In this document: one piece after another, positions 19,706 through 28,137 of the stretch
How positions within the stretch are numbered: position 1 is the first letter of the stretch
How the letters are laid out: every line of letters begins with the position of its first letter
From: Verrucomicrobiota bacterium
Lineage (GTDB): Bacteria > Verrucomicrobiota > Verrucomicrobiia > Verrucomicrobiales > Akkermansiaceae
DNA length: 39,865 bases
NCBI GenBank assembly: GCA_018969605.1
Contig: JAGWXY010000014.1
Span: forward strand, 1-39,865
Direction of reading: 5' to 3'
Program-made: the position numbers and the translations under genes
Notes under the pieces: model-generated
The model's input: only the letters and a program-made list of their open reading frames with translations
Database searches by the model: none
Told to the model about the DNA's origin: nothing

Positions 19706-20548
19706 ATGACCACTACCACATCGAAACAAACGGCTCCCATGAAGATCGTCACCACCGGAAATACGGTGTCTCGCGTGATGGCCTTGATCGCCTTTGCATC
19801 GCCAATGCTTGCGACTTTGCCCGCCCATGCCGAAGCACCTGCGGCATCAACCAAGATGGCGACCGTAGATGCCCAAGTCGTACTCAACACCTACCAGGGC
19901 TTGGTCGAAGAACACCTGTCCGGCGTGCTGCGCAGCATCAAGGTCGTCGCTGAAAGCCCCGAAGCGAAATCCGCAAACTGGGAGCGCACGAGACCGATGC
20001 TCGACCGCCTCGACAAGGATCTCGAGACCGACGCTTCCGTGTGGTACGCGATGCCCAACGGCAGTTACTACTCGACCAGTGCAGAAGGGCTCACCGAGCA
20101 AAACCTCGGCGACCGCTCCTATTTCCCCCGACTGATGGCAGGTCAGGATGTCGAGGGCGATCTGGTAGTGAGCAAATCCACAGGCCACCGCACCGTCATT
20201 GTGGCAACGCCTGTCAAAGTGGACGGCAAGGTCGTGGCCGCCATCGGAGTCTCACTACGCCTGCGCCTCCTCACGCAATTTATCGAGAAGAACACACAAC
20301 TGCCGACTGACATGTATTTTTACTCAATGAACTCCGATGCACTAATTTCGACACATCGAAACATCGACCGCATGTTCAAACATCCGACCGATATCGGCGA
20401 TGAAAGCCTCGGCCCGATTTTCACCAGCGCGCTTGCCAAAGAAAAAGGCCAGCTGGACTACAAGCTGAATGGAAAAAACATCAGCGCCATTTTCCAAAAA
20501 TCCAAAGCACTCGGCTGGCATTTCTTCATCGCCCGGCAATCCGAATAG
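19706..20548 (+). CDS. Secreted orphan Cache-domain (sensor) protein
   Basis: After a signal peptide (hydrophobic MALIAFASPMLATLPAHA, probable cleavage after residue 42) the mature 238 residues look like the extracellular part of a dCache/PDC sensor: VWYAMPNGSYYSTSAEG, NLGDRSYFPRLMAGQDVEGD, SKSTGHRTVIVATPVKVDGK and VVAAIGVSLRL. These are the usual ligand-pocket segments found in chemoreceptors and sensor kinases, which bind amino acids, organic acids or similar small molecules. Here there is no membrane anchor after the domain and no kinase, HAMP or signalling output; the protein ends right after the last strand (LGWHFFIARQSE). It may act as a periplasmic binding protein. An internal ATG at 19739 is an alternative start. 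Confidence 0.82.
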   Translation: MTTTTSKQTAPMKIVTTGNTVSRVMALIAFASPMLATLPAHAEAPAASTKMATVDAQVVLNTYQGLVEEHLSGVLRSIKVVAESPEAKSANWERTRPMLDRLDKDLETDASVWYAMPNGSYYSTSAEGLTEQNLGDRSYFPRLMAGQDVEGDLVVSKSTGHRTVIVATPVKVDGKVVAAIGVSLRLRLLTQFIEKNTQLPTDMYFYSMNSDALISTHRNIDRMFKHPTDIGDESLGPIFTSALAKEKGQLDYKLNGKNISAIFQKSKALGWHFFIARQSE

Positions 20549-20578
20549 GCAGCGAATCCGCAAATTCACACACTTGGG

Positions 20579-21781
20579 CTATCGCGAAAGAAAGCCCAAA
20601 AGATGCAGAGGAAGGCGGTTGTCTTGCGGAACAATGTCGGGCGCGAGCACGATCTTGCGGTCAGCACTGATGCCCTTGAACTGACTTCGCCCTTTGCCTC
20701 TTCCACCAATCTCCAGCGCGATATTCTGCCCCCTGTGCTCAATTAAAAAGTCCGGGGTCTTCTGCCCCCGTGTGCCTTTGAGATAACGAATGGCAATTCC
20801 AGCCTGCCGTATCGCGAACGCAAAAAAGTCTTCGCGCAATCCCCCCGTCGCTTGCTCGATAGGCAAATGCAACAGACGAACGGGCGGCATCAACAACACC
20901 TTCGGCTCACGCAACAAGTTGGTGCCCGCCGGTAATATACGCTGCAACACAAAGGCTTTTTCCAGCGCATCCACATATTGCTCGGCCTTGTACTTGGTGA
21001 TTCCAAGGTTCGTCGAAAGCGATGAGTAATTGATTCCATCCACGGCAGAACGTCCGACGAATGCCACGAGCTTGCGAATGATGGATAACTCATCAACGCG
21101 CAGTCGCAGTGTCTGGGGAATGTCGCGCTCGATGATTTTTTCAAGCGTTGCTGCCAACAAAGGCATTGGGTCAGCTTCCTCCATCGCAAAGGGCAACAAT
21201 CCACCGGACAAATACGACACAAAAAACCTGCCAGCCCGCAGATGACCGGGCGATACTTTACCTCCAAGGAATTCATCAAGACTCAGCAGCGCGTGATCCT
21301 CCCCGTGGGCAAAATGCAGAAACTCGCGAAAACTGAAATAGTCCAGCGCATGCATGCGAACCCGACGCGACAAATCATGCGCCGTGGCCTGCATGGCAAG
21401 CGCAACGGAACTGGTGAACATAACCCGTACCTCAAGGAAGTCGTAGATCTGCTTGAGCGATGCCATGGCACCCGGCAGAAAATGAATCTCATCAATCAGG
21501 AAAACCTGATACTTGTAGCGATCCGCGAGATCCTTCACGACCACAAACAAATCCGCATCATCAGGCAGCGTGTCCGCCGAGAGGTATAAAGCGGTGGGAT
21601 CAGACGCCGCAATCTGCTTGAGCAATATGGTTTTCCCCGCACCTCGCGGACCAACAATGCCAACAAAATGCCGACCTTTGGATCCGATCACCTCAGCATA
21701 CAAATCTCGCTTTAGGACGCGCCTTTTCCCCTCGCCCACCGCCAGGTCATGAAGTTGCAGGATTTGGGTGTACAGGCTCAT
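20579..21781 (-). CDS. AAA-type ATPase with DUF4143-like C-terminal domain
   Basis: The 400-residue protein has a Walker A motif GPRGAGKT (44-51), a Walker B motif VFLIDEIHF (93-101) and a sensor-like stretch VMFTSSVALAM. After that comes a winged-helix-like region (SSLSTNLGITKYKAEQYVDA) and a nuclease-like end PDFLIEHRGQNIALEIGG, the arrangement of the AAA_14/DUF4143 family. These ATPases are widespread in accessory DNA and their biological role is not settled; some members may be toxin-like or defence-related. It stands alone, and its 5' flank is much more AT-rich than the surroundings, which suggests horizontal gain. A perfect inverted repeat covers its promoter region. The product is probably cytoplasmic. 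Confidence 0.85.
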   Translation of the reverse strand: MSLYTQILQLHDLAVGEGKRRVLKRDLYAEVIGSKGRHFVGIVGPRGAGKTILLKQIAASDPTALYLSADTLPDDADLFVVVKDLADRYKYQVFLIDEIHFLPGAMASLKQIYDFLEVRVMFTSSVALAMQATAHDLSRRVRMHALDYFSFREFLHFAHGEDHALLSLDEFLGGKVSPGHLRAGRFFVSYLSGGLLPFAMEEADPMPLLAATLEKIIERDIPQTLRLRVDELSIIRKLVAFVGRSAVDGINYSSLSTNLGITKYKAEQYVDALEKAFVLQRILPAGTNLLREPKVLLMPPVRLLHLPIEQATGGLREDFFAFAIRQAGIAIRYLKGTRGQKTPDFLIEHRGQNIALEIGGRGKGRSQFKGISADRKIVLAPDIVPQDNRLPLHLLGFLSR

Positions 21782-21791
21782 TTGGATGATT

Positions 21792-21824
21792 AATTTGACA
21801 AGATGATATTTATTTTGTCAAATT
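21792..21824 (-). promoter_or_regulatory. Palindromic operator-like site upstream of the AAA ATPase
   Basis: AATTTGACAA (21792-21801) and TTGTCAAATT (21815-21824) are perfect 10-bp inverted repeats separated by 13 bases. They end 10 bases before the ATG. Read on the minus strand the outer arm contains TTGACA, a possible -35 hexamer, so a dimeric repressor binding here could block transcription. No repressor gene lies beside it, so the ATPase itself or an unlinked factor may bind. Confidence 0.55.
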
Positions 21825-21853
21825 TTTAATCAAAATGTGTGTTTTAATCAAAC

Positions 21854-22870
21854 TCAGGCTCTGTTTTCGATGAAACGACGAATGTCAAAATGCTCCTCGG
21901 GCCCCTTCCCATCGAGCATCCAAGTCGCCAGTCGCCGCGCCATGCCCGGCGCGTAAAGCGAACCCTTTGAGCCCAAGCCGTTAAACATCCAGCCTCCGGC
22001 TTGCATCGGGCCAATGAGCGGCTCACTGCGCCTCAGGATCGGCCGCACACCTGCCTCGTGCGCGATGATTTCGAAATCCGCACCACCCAACCTCGTCGCG
22101 ATCCGCCGCAAGCGCTCCAAGCCCGCTTCGCTTGGCTCCATATCGAGCCGCTCCCATTCGTAGGTCGAGCCGAGCTTGTAACACCCATCACCCAGAGGCA
22201 CCAACCACCCACCCGCTCCAACGCGAATCCGCTCCTCATCCCACCCCGCTGCGCGCACAGTGAGAATCTCGCCCTTCGCACATCGCGACTCACCATGCCT
22301 GCCACTCACCAATCCCGCTGCGCCATCACACCACACCCGCGTCACCTCATCGCGATCAAATCGAATCTCATCTTTGCGATAGACCCCCTGCGCTTGGAAA
22401 AATTCACGCGAGCGATCGACAAACATTTTTACATCGAAGCGACCACCTCCGCTGATTTCAAAACCTCCTAACCACCCATCGATCTCCTGCTTCGCAAGTT
22501 CTCTGCCTACCCACACCTCCACATCAGCACGCGCCACCTTCGCACGCATCTTTGCCCACTCGTCATCATTTCCCGCCAGCCGCATGATCGGCATGGGATG
22601 CCACAAAACCATCCCAAGGCGTTCTTCAATGCAGCGGTAAAACTCCAAAGCCTCCGGCAAAAAATCGCCAATCATCGGACTGGGCTCGAAATTTTTTCCG
22701 GTCACCGGATTCACCAAGCCCGCCGCTACCCGTGATGCGGCAATGCCACACTCACGGTCGACCATTTGAAAATCCACACCGCGCCGCCACAACTCCCACG
22801 CAAGGCAGCTGCCAGCCAAACCTTGCCCAACAATCGTCCACACCACACCGCTGTCACTCACTTCAGACAC
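21854..22870 (-). CDS. FAD-dependent oxidoreductase of the DAO family
   Basis: The 338-residue protein has an N-terminal FAD fold IVGQGLAGSCLAWELWRRGV and an ASRVAAGLVNPVTGK stretch. The C-terminus carries HEAGVRPILRRSEPLIGP and NGLGSKGSLYAPGMARRLA, as in glycine oxidase/MnmC-C-type amine oxidases of the DAO superfamily. The substrate is unknown; a role in amino-acid or modified-nucleoside oxidation is possible but unproven. It starts at a GTG at 22870, overlapping the last 13 bases of the upstream gene, which implies translational coupling. It is probably cytoplasmic. Confidence 0.8.
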   Translation of the reverse strand: MSEVSDSGVVWTIVGQGLAGSCLAWELWRRGVDFQMVDRECGIAASRVAAGLVNPVTGKNFEPSPMIGDFLPEALEFYRCIEERLGMVLWHPMPIMRLAGNDDEWAKMRAKVARADVEVWVGRELAKQEIDGWLGGFEISGGGRFDVKMFVDRSREFFQAQGVYRKDEIRFDRDEVTRVWCDGAAGLVSGRHGESRCAKGEILTVRAAGWDEERIRVGAGGWLVPLGDGCYKLGSTYEWERLDMEPSEAGLERLRRIATRLGGADFEIIAHEAGVRPILRRSEPLIGPMQAGGWMFNGLGSKGSLYAPGMARRLATWMLDGKGPEEHFDIRRFIENRA

Positions 22871-23178
22871 GAGGCATCATTCGGATCAACCCACGAAGAA
22901 TCATAACCCTTGGCATAGTTGAACAAATGCCGATGAAGGTAAGGCACAAAATCCGCACGCTTCGCCGCAGGCAAACTTTTGAAAATCGCATCATTCACCG
23001 CGCGCGTCACCTTCTGCATCAAATGCAAGGTCAGCTGACGCCCCTTGCGAGCCCGCTGCACCTGCTTGTGGTTCAACTGCTCTTCGGAGTTCTCCACCAA
23101 CTGGTGCGCGGTCAGCCCCCAGCGCTCCATCAAAGCCTCCACCGGCTGCACCCCATGATCCCGCGTCGCGTCGCTCAT
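22858..23178 (-). CDS. Small putative HTH-type protein of unknown function
   Basis: From the ATG at 23178 the product has 106 residues and begins MSDATRDHGVQPVEALMERW. Then comes GLTAHQLVENSEEQLNHKQV and RARKGRQLTLHLMQK, which look like a lambda-repressor-type helix-turn-helix, and the C-terminus is YLHRHLFNYAKGYDSSWVDP. A longer frame exists to 23271 but lacks homologous-looking sequence, so the shorter start is preferred. I do not recognise a named family. It overlaps the downstream oxidoreductase gene by 13 bases, so the two are in one transcript and may be functionally tied. A DNA- or RNA-binding role is inference. Confidence 0.6.
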   Translation of the reverse strand: MSDATRDHGVQPVEALMERWGLTAHQLVENSEEQLNHKQVQRARKGRQLTLHLMQKVTRAVNDAIFKSLPAAKRADFVPYLHRHLFNYAKGYDSSWVDPNDASCLK

Positions 23179-23290
23179 GCGGCCACCATACACGGCGAGC
23201 CCGCTATTCATAAGCACAAAATCCCGCCGCGCATTTCGATTGCCAGCGTCCCGCGATTCTTGCTTTTTCATGCAAACACACCATCACCCG

Positions 23291-24244
23291 ATGTTCTCCC
23301 ACCTCACCCGCCTCTTCCCGCTCTGGATGTGCCTCAGCGTCGCTCACGCACTCTGGATGCCCAAGGCATGGCTGCCACTCAACAACCCCACCATCACCGT
23401 CAGCGTTCTAGGCGTGGTGATGCTCGGAATGGGCCTCACTCTCAGCGTCGAAGACTTCCGCCGCATCGGCCGCATGCCACGCGCGGTCCTCATGGGCTTC
23501 ATCGCCCAATTCGCCACCATGCCCGCCCTCGGTTGGGGCGTCGCAAAATTTCTTGACCTCCCACCCGCCTACGCAGTCGGCCTCATCCTCGTCGGTTGCT
23601 GCCCAGGTGGCACCGCATCCAATCTCATCACGCTCATCGCCCGCGCCAATGTCGCGCTCTCGGTGATCATGACCGCCTGCTCGACCCTCGCCGCCGTGGT
23701 ACTCACTCCTCTCTTCACCCAACTGCTCGCCGGATCGATCGTCGAGGTCAACGGCTGGCTCCTCTTCAAACAAACTTTGCAAGTCGTGATCGTTCCCGTC
23801 CTGCTCGGCGTGATCCTCAACAGCCGCGCTCCCAAGCTCGTGCAACGCATCCTGCCCGTCGCCCCAATCCTCTCGGTCCTCGGTGTGTGCATGATCTGCG
23901 GCGCAGCCTTCGCCGCCTCGTCGAAAGAAATCCTCGCCCACGGCGGCGAACTCGTCCTCGGCGTTTTCATGCTTCATTTCTGCGGCTTCGTGATCGGCTA
24001 CCTCGTCACCCGCCTCTCTGGTTTCGAAGAGGAAATCGCGCGGACCATCTCCATCGAAGTCGGCATGCAAAATTCCGGACTTGCCATCGTGCTCGCGAAA
24101 CAAGGCTTCCCCAACCTGCCGCTCGCGCCCGTCGTCGGCGCCGTCTCAGGCGTCACCCACTGCCTCATCGGCAGCGTCTTCGCCGCCATCTGGAGCCGCT
24201 TCACACCAAAAAATTCCGATAAGGAGAAACCCTCCCCCACCTGA
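23291..24244 (+). CDS. Bile acid:sodium symporter (BASS) family transporter
   Basis: From the ATG at 23291 the protein has 317 residues in about nine or ten hydrophobic helices. Family marks are LGMGLTLSVEDFRRI near the start, GLILVGCCPGGTASNLITL in the middle, and SIEVGMQNSGLAIVLA near the end, which carries the conserved Glu and Asn of the sodium sites. BASS transporters move organic anions such as bile acids, pantothenate, pyruvate or 2-keto acids with sodium; the substrate here is not predictable. An in-frame ATG at 23270 would add seven residues (MQTHHHP) and is an alternative. It is divergent from the small HTH-type gene and monocistronic. Confidence 0.9.
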   Translation: MFSHLTRLFPLWMCLSVAHALWMPKAWLPLNNPTITVSVLGVVMLGMGLTLSVEDFRRIGRMPRAVLMGFIAQFATMPALGWGVAKFLDLPPAYAVGLILVGCCPGGTASNLITLIARANVALSVIMTACSTLAAVVLTPLFTQLLAGSIVEVNGWLLFKQTLQVVIVPVLLGVILNSRAPKLVQRILPVAPILSVLGVCMICGAAFAASSKEILAHGGELVLGVFMLHFCGFVIGYLVTRLSGFEEEIARTISIEVGMQNSGLAIVLAKQGFPNLPLAPVVGAVSGVTHCLIGSVFAAIWSRFTPKNSDKEKPSPT

Positions 24245-24270
24245 TCGCGGAGTACCCACCTTTTCTCTTC

Positions 24271-24376
24271 CTCTTGCTTCTTACTTCTTGATTGCCTTCA
24301 CTTCGCTCCGGCCATGCCAGTCTGGCTTCGCTTTCATTGCGGGTCGCTAACGCTCCCGCTGCATTCTTGATTCTCT
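24271..24376. repeat. CTTGCTTCTTACTTCTTG-type repeat leader before the GGQ gene
   Basis: The gap between the BASS gene and the next gene holds CTCTTGCTTCTTACTTCTTG followed by ATT at 24271-24293, and CATTCTTGATTCTCT at 24360-24374, the same heptamer type as at 5781-5895. Between them is a patch with CTTCGCTCCGGCC and GTCTGGCTTCGC. The function is unknown. Confidence 0.45.
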
Positions 24377-24377
24377 A

Positions 24378-24788
24378 ATGTCTTCCCCCGTTTCACCGGA
24401 AAAGATCGCCGCGCTCGAACAAAGCATGGCCTCCCTCGGGATTCGCGAAGAAGACCTGCTGGAAAAATTCGTGCGCGGCTCAGGCTCGGGCGGACAAAAA
24501 ATCAACAAGACCTCCAACTGCGTCTTTCTCAAACACCTGCCCACCGGCGTCTGCATCAAATGCCAGGTCGACCGCTCGCGCGAAATGAACCGCTTCCTCG
24601 CACGCCGCGAACTCTGCGATCAACTCGACGCCATCCGCCAAGGCAAGGCGATCGCCAAAACCCAAGCGATCGAAAAATTGCGCCGCCAAAAACGCCCGCG
24701 ATCCCAACGCTCCAAACAGCGCTCCATCGCCGACAAACGCGCACTCTCCCAAAAGAAATCCCTGCGCCGCTCCCCCGGAAACGATTGA
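24378..24788 (+). CDS. Peptide chain release factor-like protein (GGQ, ArfB/C12orf65 type)
   Basis: The 136-residue protein carries the peptidyl-tRNA hydrolysis motif in VRGSGSGGQKINKTSNCVFL (GGQ at 38-40). It lacks the codon-recognition domain of RF1/RF2 and ends in a long, very basic tail (KRPRSQRSKQRS and following). This is the layout of the stand-alone RF-1-domain proteins ArfB (YaeJ) and mitochondrial C12orf65/MTRFR, which rescue stalled ribosomes by binding an empty mRNA channel or a split large subunit. Which subgroup applies is not settled by eye. The start ATG has no Shine-Dalgarno and follows the CTTG-type repeats. Confidence 0.88.
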   Translation: MSSPVSPEKIAALEQSMASLGIREEDLLEKFVRGSGSGGQKINKTSNCVFLKHLPTGVCIKCQVDRSREMNRFLARRELCDQLDAIRQGKAIAKTQAIEKLRRQKRPRSQRSKQRSIADKRALSQKKSLRRSPGND

Positions 24789-24844
24789 GCGCCCCCTAGC
24801 GCAGTCCGCCAAAAGGTGTAGCCGGTTAAGCAAAAGGATTTTGG

Positions 24845-25090
24845 CCATGGCAAGGCGTTGCGCTCATGGAGCGAAGCGACATGGCGGACCCGAAGCAACT
24901 GGCGAGGTTGCTCGGGAACCATCTGGCCAACATTCCGACCCATTTCAACATCTACAACACCAACGCCCACTTGAATGGGATCAACTCCAAAATCTAAGCC
25001 ATCAACTCCAATGCCCGAGGCCTAAGAAACTTCAAAAAATACCGAACCCGAATTCTCTTCTTCTGTGGCAAACATTACCTTGCTCCATAA
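24845..25090 (+). pseudogene. Decayed ISL3-family transposase C-terminus
   Basis: The frame through the ATG at 24881 reads MADPKQLARLLGNHLANIPT, then NAHLNGINSKI, then a TAA stop (24995), and continues in the same frame as AINSNARGLRNFKKYRTRI and LFFCGKHYLAP to a second stop at 25088-25090. INSKI, ARGLRNFKKYRTRI and LFFCGK are the C-terminal signature of ISL3-type DDE transposases. The internal stop, the loss of the rest of the gene and the absence of terminal repeats show a dead remnant. It lies in a gap between convergent genes. Confidence 0.75.
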
Positions 25091-25104
25091 AAATCTAAAA
25101 AGAT

Positions 25105-25141
25105 ACAAAAAAGGACGCCGACCTATCAAAGTCGGCGTCCT
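25105..25141 (-). terminator. Strong intrinsic terminator of the aminotransferase gene
   Basis: GGACGCCGAC (25113-25122) and GTCGGCGTCC (25131-25140) form a perfect 10-bp GC-rich stem with an 8-base loop. Read on the minus strand it is followed by TTTTTTGTATC. It lies just after the stop of the minus-strand aminotransferase gene. Confidence 0.85.
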
Positions 25142-25165
25142 GCAAATCGCTTATAAGCGGGCAAA

Positions 25166-26332
25166 TCAATGCTCGCGGCAGAACTGCTCGAAGCGGGTCA
25201 GGCCTTCATTCAAAATGTCGAGCGTCGTGCAGTAGCTGAGGCGAATGCCTTCGTCGTAGCCGAACGCAATGCCCGGCACGGCGGCCACCTTGTAGCGCGA
25301 GAGAAGTTTGTCGCAAAGGTTCACCGACTTGAGCTGCATGCCGCCGGTGTACACAAAGAAGTAAAACGCACCCTGCGGCTCAACGACGCGAATGTTTGGA
25401 ATCGCCTTCAAGCGCGCAAACATGAACTGACGCTTCACATCGTACTCGCCACGCAGGTCTTCGATGAAGGACTGATCTCCCTCAAGCGCAGCCAGCGCAC
25501 CGTACTGCGAAAAGCTGCTCGCGTTGGAAATCGTGTGGTTCTGGATTTTGTCGATCGCATCGGCCAATGGCTTCGGCGCGGCGGTGTAACCCAAACGCCA
25601 GCCGGTCATGGAATAAGCCTTGGAAAATCCGTTGACCGTGATGGTGAGGTTGTAGAGCTCATCGCTGAGCGATGCGATCGAGACATGCTTGCTCTCGCCG
25701 TACACGAGCTTCTCGTAAATTTCATCCGAGAGGATCACGATGTCCTCGCCGAGTGCGATTTCACCCAAGGCGCGAAGCTCGTCGGCGGTGTACACCGCAC
25801 CGGTCGGGTTGCCGGGTGAATTGATGATCACCATCTTGGTCGCCGGCGTCATCGCATCTTCAAACTGCTCGGGGGTCATCTTCCAACCGGTCGATTCCTT
25901 GGTCTCGACCAAGACCGGCACACCACCGGCAAGACGAACCATCTCAGGATAGGAAACCCAGTACGGCGTCGGGATGATGACCTCGTCTCCTTCTTCGATC
26001 ACCGCAAGGATAGCATTGAAACAGGCCATCTTCGCGCCAGCGGTCACGCAGATCTGATTGGCGGCGTAGTTGAGGTTGTTGTCCTTCAGAAACTTCGCCG
26101 AAAGCGCTTCGCGCAGCTCGGGAATGCCACCGGCCGGAGTGTACTTGGTGCGACCTTCGTTGAGGGCCTTGATCGCTGCCTGTTTGATGAAGTCCGGGGT
26201 ATCAACTTCCGGTTCGCCACCGGCGAGCGCGTAAACTTCCTCGCCTTTGGCGATCATGGCCTTGGCCTGCGCGGTGACGGCCAATGTAAGGGAGGGAGAA
26301 ACCTTTGCGATGCGGGATGAGATGCTGTCCAT
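25166..26332 (-). CDS. Class I aminotransferase, aspartate aminotransferase type
   Basis: The 388-residue PLP enzyme has GGEPEVDTPDF near residue 38, YTPAGGIPELREAL, INSPGNPTGAVY (Asn that contacts PLP), LSDEIYEKLVYG (Asp that binds the pyridine nitrogen), the Schiff-base Lys238 in NGFSKAYSMTGWRLGY, and an Arg in EGIRLSYCT that holds the substrate carboxylate. This is the subgroup Ib aspartate aminotransferase pattern, which moves amino groups between aspartate and 2-oxoglutarate, sometimes also prephenate. The longer open frame to 26443 adds no family sequence, so the ATG at 26332 is chosen. The leader (CTCGACCCCCT) has no Shine-Dalgarno. A strong terminator follows its stop. Confidence 0.92.
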   Translation of the reverse strand: MDSISSRIAKVSPSLTLAVTAQAKAMIAKGEEVYALAGGEPEVDTPDFIKQAAIKALNEGRTKYTPAGGIPELREALSAKFLKDNNLNYAANQICVTAGAKMACFNAILAVIEEGDEVIIPTPYWVSYPEMVRLAGGVPVLVETKESTGWKMTPEQFEDAMTPATKMVIINSPGNPTGAVYTADELRALGEIALGEDIVILSDEIYEKLVYGESKHVSIASLSDELYNLTITVNGFSKAYSMTGWRLGYTAAPKPLADAIDKIQNHTISNASSFSQYGALAALEGDQSFIEDLRGEYDVKRQFMFARLKAIPNIRVVEPQGAFYFFVYTGGMQLKSVNLCDKLLSRYKVAAVPGIAFGYDEGIRLSYCTTLDILNEGLTRFEQFCREH

Positions 26333-26466
26333 AGGGGGTCGAGAATGGGTATGTTTGCACCGGTCCGGTTGGAACGACGCTCTGTGCACCCTCCGTTCCG
26401 GACAAGCGGGCGCTTTTGTGGGGCTTCCCCCAAACCGTGGCAAGCGAAATGCGGAAAATCACGCCA

Positions 26467-27210
26467 TCATGTGAGCCGCCGCAGCTCCAATCGATCCCAA
26501 TACTCGCGGTCCCTGCGGTCCCGAAACATTTCCCCGTACTCGCGCAAACGCTGCCGACCGGCGACGACCTTACCAGCAACCAGGACCTCGTTCATCGCCT
26601 CCTCCGAGCGAATTGTGCGCACTTCGCCAAATTCCTTGCGCAAGACCCGCCGCGTCGCCACCTGCATCGCGCGGTGACCCACCCCAGTCACCAAATTCAC
26701 CGCCAAAACTCCACCCGGCGCCATCGCCCGCCGCAAATACCCCATCAATTTTTCATCCCACGCCTGCGGCCGAAACACATCGGTCTTTCCCGCAAGGTAA
26801 ATGTCATCAATCACCACATCAAACTTCCGCCGATTCTTCGCCAACCACCCGTACGCATCTGCATGCACGACCTCGATACCCAAGGCGTCCAAGTCCATGT
26901 GCTCACGCGCCAAGTCGACAATCTCCGCATCAATGTCCACCGCCACCAATTCGCAATCCGGCAACAAATGCCGCAACACGCGAAACGCCGTGCCCCCAGC
27001 CAATCCCAACATCAACACCGAACGCGGCGGATGCGCCACACCCATCAAGGCCGATGCCGCAATCATGTCCCACGCCAAACCCGTCAAAAACCGATCACGA
27101 TGATAAAACGCATGCACCGCCCCCGCCACCCGAAACTCAGTCGCCCGATCGGACTTCCAAATCTCCAATGCCTGATACCGAGTCTGCACCATTTCCTTGC
27201 GTCGCATCAT
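26467..27210 (-). CDS. Spermidine synthase-like SAM-binding protein
   Basis: The 247-residue protein begins with YQALEIWKSDRATEFRVAGA, then VLMLGLAGGTAFRVLRHLL, ELVAVDIDAEIVDLAREHM, HADAYGWLA and FDVVIDDIYLAGK, the order of the spermine/spermidine synthase fold with the SAM-type nucleotide pocket and the acidic DD in the catalytic region. Many such stand-alone proteins are spermidine synthase-like methyltransferases of unknown substrate, and this one cannot be called SpeE with certainty, because no adenosylmethionine decarboxylase gene lies near. It is followed by LpxI upstream on the same strand with 44 bases between, so the two may be co-transcribed. Confidence 0.8.
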   Translation of the reverse strand: MMRRKEMVQTRYQALEIWKSDRATEFRVAGAVHAFYHRDRFLTGLAWDMIAASALMGVAHPPRSVLMLGLAGGTAFRVLRHLLPDCELVAVDIDAEIVDLAREHMDLDALGIEVVHADAYGWLAKNRRKFDVVIDDIYLAGKTDVFRPQAWDEKLMGYLRRAMAPGGVLAVNLVTGVGHRAMQVATRRVLRKEFGEVRTIRSEEAMNEVLVAGKVVAGRQRLREYGEMFRDRRDREYWDRLELRRLT

Positions 27211-27254
27211 CAGGCAAGATCCTGAACAATCACCTCACCGATGAAAGCGGGAAA

Positions 27255-28094
27255 TCACCGGCCCACCCCAGCGGCGGCATCCAGCGCGTGGATCCCGATC
27301 TGATGCTTGGCGCAGAGCTCAGCGACTTTTTCCTTTTCCAAAAGCAGCGTGCGCTTGGCCTCGATGGTGATGCCGCTCACGCCGGCTGCCGCGCAGGTCT
27401 CAAGCGTTTGCGGCCCGACGACCGGCACATCGAAGCGGAAATCCTGATTCGGTTTGGAGACCTTCACGAGCATCACATCCTTGCCGCGCCCGAGCTCACC
27501 GCCACGACGGATACAGGCGTTGGTGCCTTCAAAGGCCTCGACCGCAAGCACCGTTCCGTGGCGCACGACCACACTTTGGCCAATGTCATGCGCGCTGGTT
27601 TCCTTGGCGATGCGAAATCCAAAATCGGCATCCACGAGCTGACGCTTGCCAAAGGCCGGCCCGCACACATGACCTGCAGCAGGCAAATGGTCATCGAGAA
27701 AAGTCGTGGCCGAAAGCACCTCGATGCCCTCCTTGCCAAGCTCATCGGCGATCGCCCCAAACAGCGTTTCCGCATTGCGCTCCTTCACGCGGGCAAGGAT
27801 CAACAAGACCCGCAAGTCGGGCCGCAGATCAAAAAGATTCTTCGGCGAGATCTGACCCATCATCACCGCCTCGGTCACTCCCTCACCGCGAAAGAAGCGG
27901 ATCATTTTTCCAAGCTGCGCGACACGGAACCACTCGGCGGCATCGGCCAGCTCGGCCAAGTGCGGATCGGTCTCACCATGAAACGCAGCCACCACCAGCT
28001 TCACTCCCGGGCACTGGCGTCGAGCCGCAGCGATAAATGTCGCGGGATAGACCCCGCTGCCTGCGATGATTCCGATGATACGCGGTTGGGACAT
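27255..28094 (-). CDS. lpxI: LpxI: UDP-2,3-diacylglucosamine pyrophosphatase
   Basis: LpxI hydrolyses UDP-2,3-diacylglucosamine to lipid X in lipid A synthesis, replacing the unrelated LpxH. The 279-residue protein shows the DUF1009/LpxI pattern: IIGIIAGSGVYPATFIAAAR at the N-terminus, then LGKMIRFFRGEGVTEAVMMG, and near the C-terminus QSVVVRHGTVLAVEAFEGT, VKVSKPNQDFRFDVPVVGPQ and TCAAAGVSGITIEA. The open frame continues upstream to 28271 through the tRNA-Leu gene, so that part is not protein; the ATG at 28094 gives the family start. It implies an outer membrane with LPS. Confidence 0.92.
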   Translation of the reverse strand: MSQPRIIGIIAGSGVYPATFIAAARRQCPGVKLVVAAFHGETDPHLAELADAAEWFRVAQLGKMIRFFRGEGVTEAVMMGQISPKNLFDLRPDLRVLLILARVKERNAETLFGAIADELGKEGIEVLSATTFLDDHLPAAGHVCGPAFGKRQLVDADFGFRIAKETSAHDIGQSVVVRHGTVLAVEAFEGTNACIRRGGELGRGKDVMLVKVSKPNQDFRFDVPVVGPQTLETCAAAGVSGITIEAKRTLLLEKEKVAELCAKHQIGIHALDAAAGVGR

Positions 28095-28137
28095 GCCGAA
28101 TGATGCGTGAAACCCGGCGCCCGCGTAAAACGGGAAG

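Noticed and set aside
26613-28103. Plus-strand open frame of 496 codons
   Set aside because: It crosses the spermidine synthase-like and LpxI genes on the other strand; no domain is seen in the plus-strand translation.
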